From Flavobacterium quisquiliarum (GTDB lineage Bacteria; Bacteroidota; Bacteroidia; Flavobacteriales; Flavobacteriaceae): 64,000 nucleotides of DNA. The first letter of the stretch is position 1. Every line of letters begins with the position of its first letter. Both the position numbers and the translations under genes were made by a program. This document shows, in pieces, positions 63,100-64,000 of the stretch. The notes under the pieces were generated by a model that was given only the letters and a program-made list of their open reading frames with translations, had not been told where the DNA came from and searched no databases. The stretch is from contig NZ_WWEM01000011.1 in the NCBI RefSeq assembly GCF_019308285.1, forward strand, positions 1 through 64,000. The letters are read 5' to 3'.

Positions 63100-63172
63100 T
63101 AGCCCAGATAGAAGCGGCATCCTTTTTATCCGCTTTTTTGCGGATGAAAAGATATAGCGGATAGCTGGAATA
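63100..63172 (+). ncRNA. Structured repeat element, family E, copy 4
   Basis: TAGCCCAGATAGAAGCGGCA, TCCTTTTT, hairpin ATCCGC/GCGGAT, AAAAGATATAGCGGATAGCT, GGAATA. Relative to copy 3 the outer pair changed from CCCG/CGGG to CCAG/CTGG, a compensatory change. The other ~270 bp of the gap 63021-63363 hold nothing else recognisable. Confidence 0.6.
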
Positions 63173-63363
63173 AGCTCCTGAATACCTCTACAATACATTA
63201 GAAGCTTCAACAAAAGTTAAATAATCAATGTAGAGAATTTTCTTCTTAAATAATTCAAAAAATAATTTACTTTTATTGTAATATAATTTGTAGTTTACTG
63301 TTATGAATTTTAGCGGTAAATGACATTATTTTTTATTTGTTAACCAATTAACTCTAGATAAAA

Positions 63364-64000
63364 GTGAAAGTAAAAGGTTTAGCTCTCGTATTTTTTGTGT
63401 TTTTTATTTTTCAATCCTGTGGCAGAAAATCGGCTGCGGACTTCAATTCGGATTTTTCATTATTCAAAGATTACATTACCAGTTTCACAGGCGGAATCGT
63501 TTCGGCAGATTCAGATATTCGTGTGGTTTTGGCTTTTGATAAAAATGATTGGAAGCCCAATCAGGAATTAGATGACGATTTATTGGATATTTCGCCAAGT
63601 GTAAAAGGAAAAATCGTTGCGCTTTCGACCAATACCTTAGCTTTTATTCCCGAGAAAAAACTAAAAATGGGAACAGAATATCAAGTTACTTTAAACCTTG
63701 ATAAACTGACTGCTATTCCAAAAGAGAAAGAAAAGGAACTTTCCAAATTCAATTTTACAGTTAAAACGGTAAAACAGGATTTTACGATCAATACAGGCGA
63801 TATTCAATCCTACAGCAAGGAATATCAATATTTAAACTGTGTTTTAAAAACAGCAGATAATATTGATTTGGAAACTGCCCAAAAGCTGGTTGAGGCCAAA
63901 CATAATGGAAATAACCTTAAAATTAAGTTTGAGAAAACAAATGGACCAGCTAAAGAATTTCGTTTTATAATTGACAGTATTCAACGTCAATCAGAAGCTT
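63364..64000 (+). CDS. N-terminal part of an alpha-2-macroglobulin family lipoprotein (cut by window end)
   Basis: 212 residues are visible from a GTG start at 63364 and the frame is open at the edge. The lipobox is F-Q-S-C-G-R-K (Cys at about residue 19). What follows (I-R-V-V-L-A-F-D, P-S-V-K-G-K-I, F-I-P-E-K-K-L-K-M-G-T-E-Y-Q-V-T-L) matches the bacterial-Ig-like/MG1 start of large alpha-2-macroglobulin proteins of Bacteroidetes. These are periplasmic protease traps. The thioester region would lie outside the window, so the call rests on the N-terminus only. Confidence 0.75.
   Translation, partial: MKVKGLALVFFVFFIFQSCGRKSAADFNSDFSLFKDYITSFTGGIVSADSDIRVVLAFDKNDWKPNQELDDDLLDISPSVKGKIVALSTNTLAFIPEKKLKMGTEYQVTLNLDKLTAIPKEKEKELSKFNFTVKTVKQDFTINTGDIQSYSKEYQYLNCVLKTADNIDLETAQKLVEAKHNGNNLKIKFEKTNGPAKEFRFIIDSIQRQSEA

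Overview
The window reads as chromosome of a Flavobacterium species of the F. johnsoniae type. The evidence is low GC, type IX secretion (T9SS) genes, a GldA-like ABC ATPase, many TonB-type barrels with CarboxypepD_reg domains, A-rich start-codon contexts without Shine-Dalgarno sequences, and promoters of the Bacteroidetes form TTTG-N18..21-TAnnTTTG. No rRNA, tRNA, CRISPR array, transposase or prophage was seen.

Layout. 1-4.0 kb: the 3' end of a giant T9SS-secreted surface protein, then a PorP/SprF-like and an OmpA/PD40 protein. 4.1-5.6 kb: deoxynucleoside kinase and a secreted protein (minus strand). 5.8-11.9 kb: GLPGLI protein, a large outer-membrane barrel and a secreted protein. 12-24.5 kb: methionine/threonine block (metK, metY, a divergent homoserine dehydrogenase, metX, a fused aspartokinase-homoserine dehydrogenase, OsmC, metZ, an Rrf2 regulator). 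24.6-34.6 kb: sulfate assimilation (two TauE/SafE permeases, APS-type reductase, CysD, CysN, a sulfite reductase with a HEPN-like tail, CobA, a Met8-type siroheme enzyme, ferredoxin-NADP reductase). 34.8-41.5 kb: TfoX-like protein, then methionine synthase split in two genes, and metF. 41.7-50.5 kb: methyltransferase, dicarboxylate symporter, PLP decarboxylase, and a TonB receptor/DUF4374/PepSY iron-type operon. 50.7-64 kb: TonB-type barrel, GldA, two tandem porin-like proteins, dgt, DUF3078, dxs, two TonB-like proteins, tadA, and the start of an alpha-2-macroglobulin lipoprotein.

The sulfur genes form one pathway: sulfate to APS (CysDN), to sulfite (CysH), to sulfide (siroheme reductase with its cofactor enzymes and an FNR), then into homocysteine by MetY/MetZ on activated homoserine (aspartokinase-HSD, MetX), to methionine (MetH, MetF), and to SAM (MetK).

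The most striking signal is regulatory. Upstream of metY lie two short ORFs packed with Met and Cys codons, and upstream of the metX locus two more short ORFs with a related start (V-N-K-M). Each of the four is followed by an intrinsic terminator, and the end of each ORF can pair with the 5' arm of that terminator (6, 10, 6 and 11 bp). This is the layout of classical translational attenuation in tandem. Both pairs are followed by a small protein ending in a similar S-L-L-F motif. SAM-I riboswitches precede metX and metH, and the metK leader folds like a divergent relative. The window also holds several families of palindromic intergenic repeats, including a possibly structured RNA element in four copies with compensatory changes.
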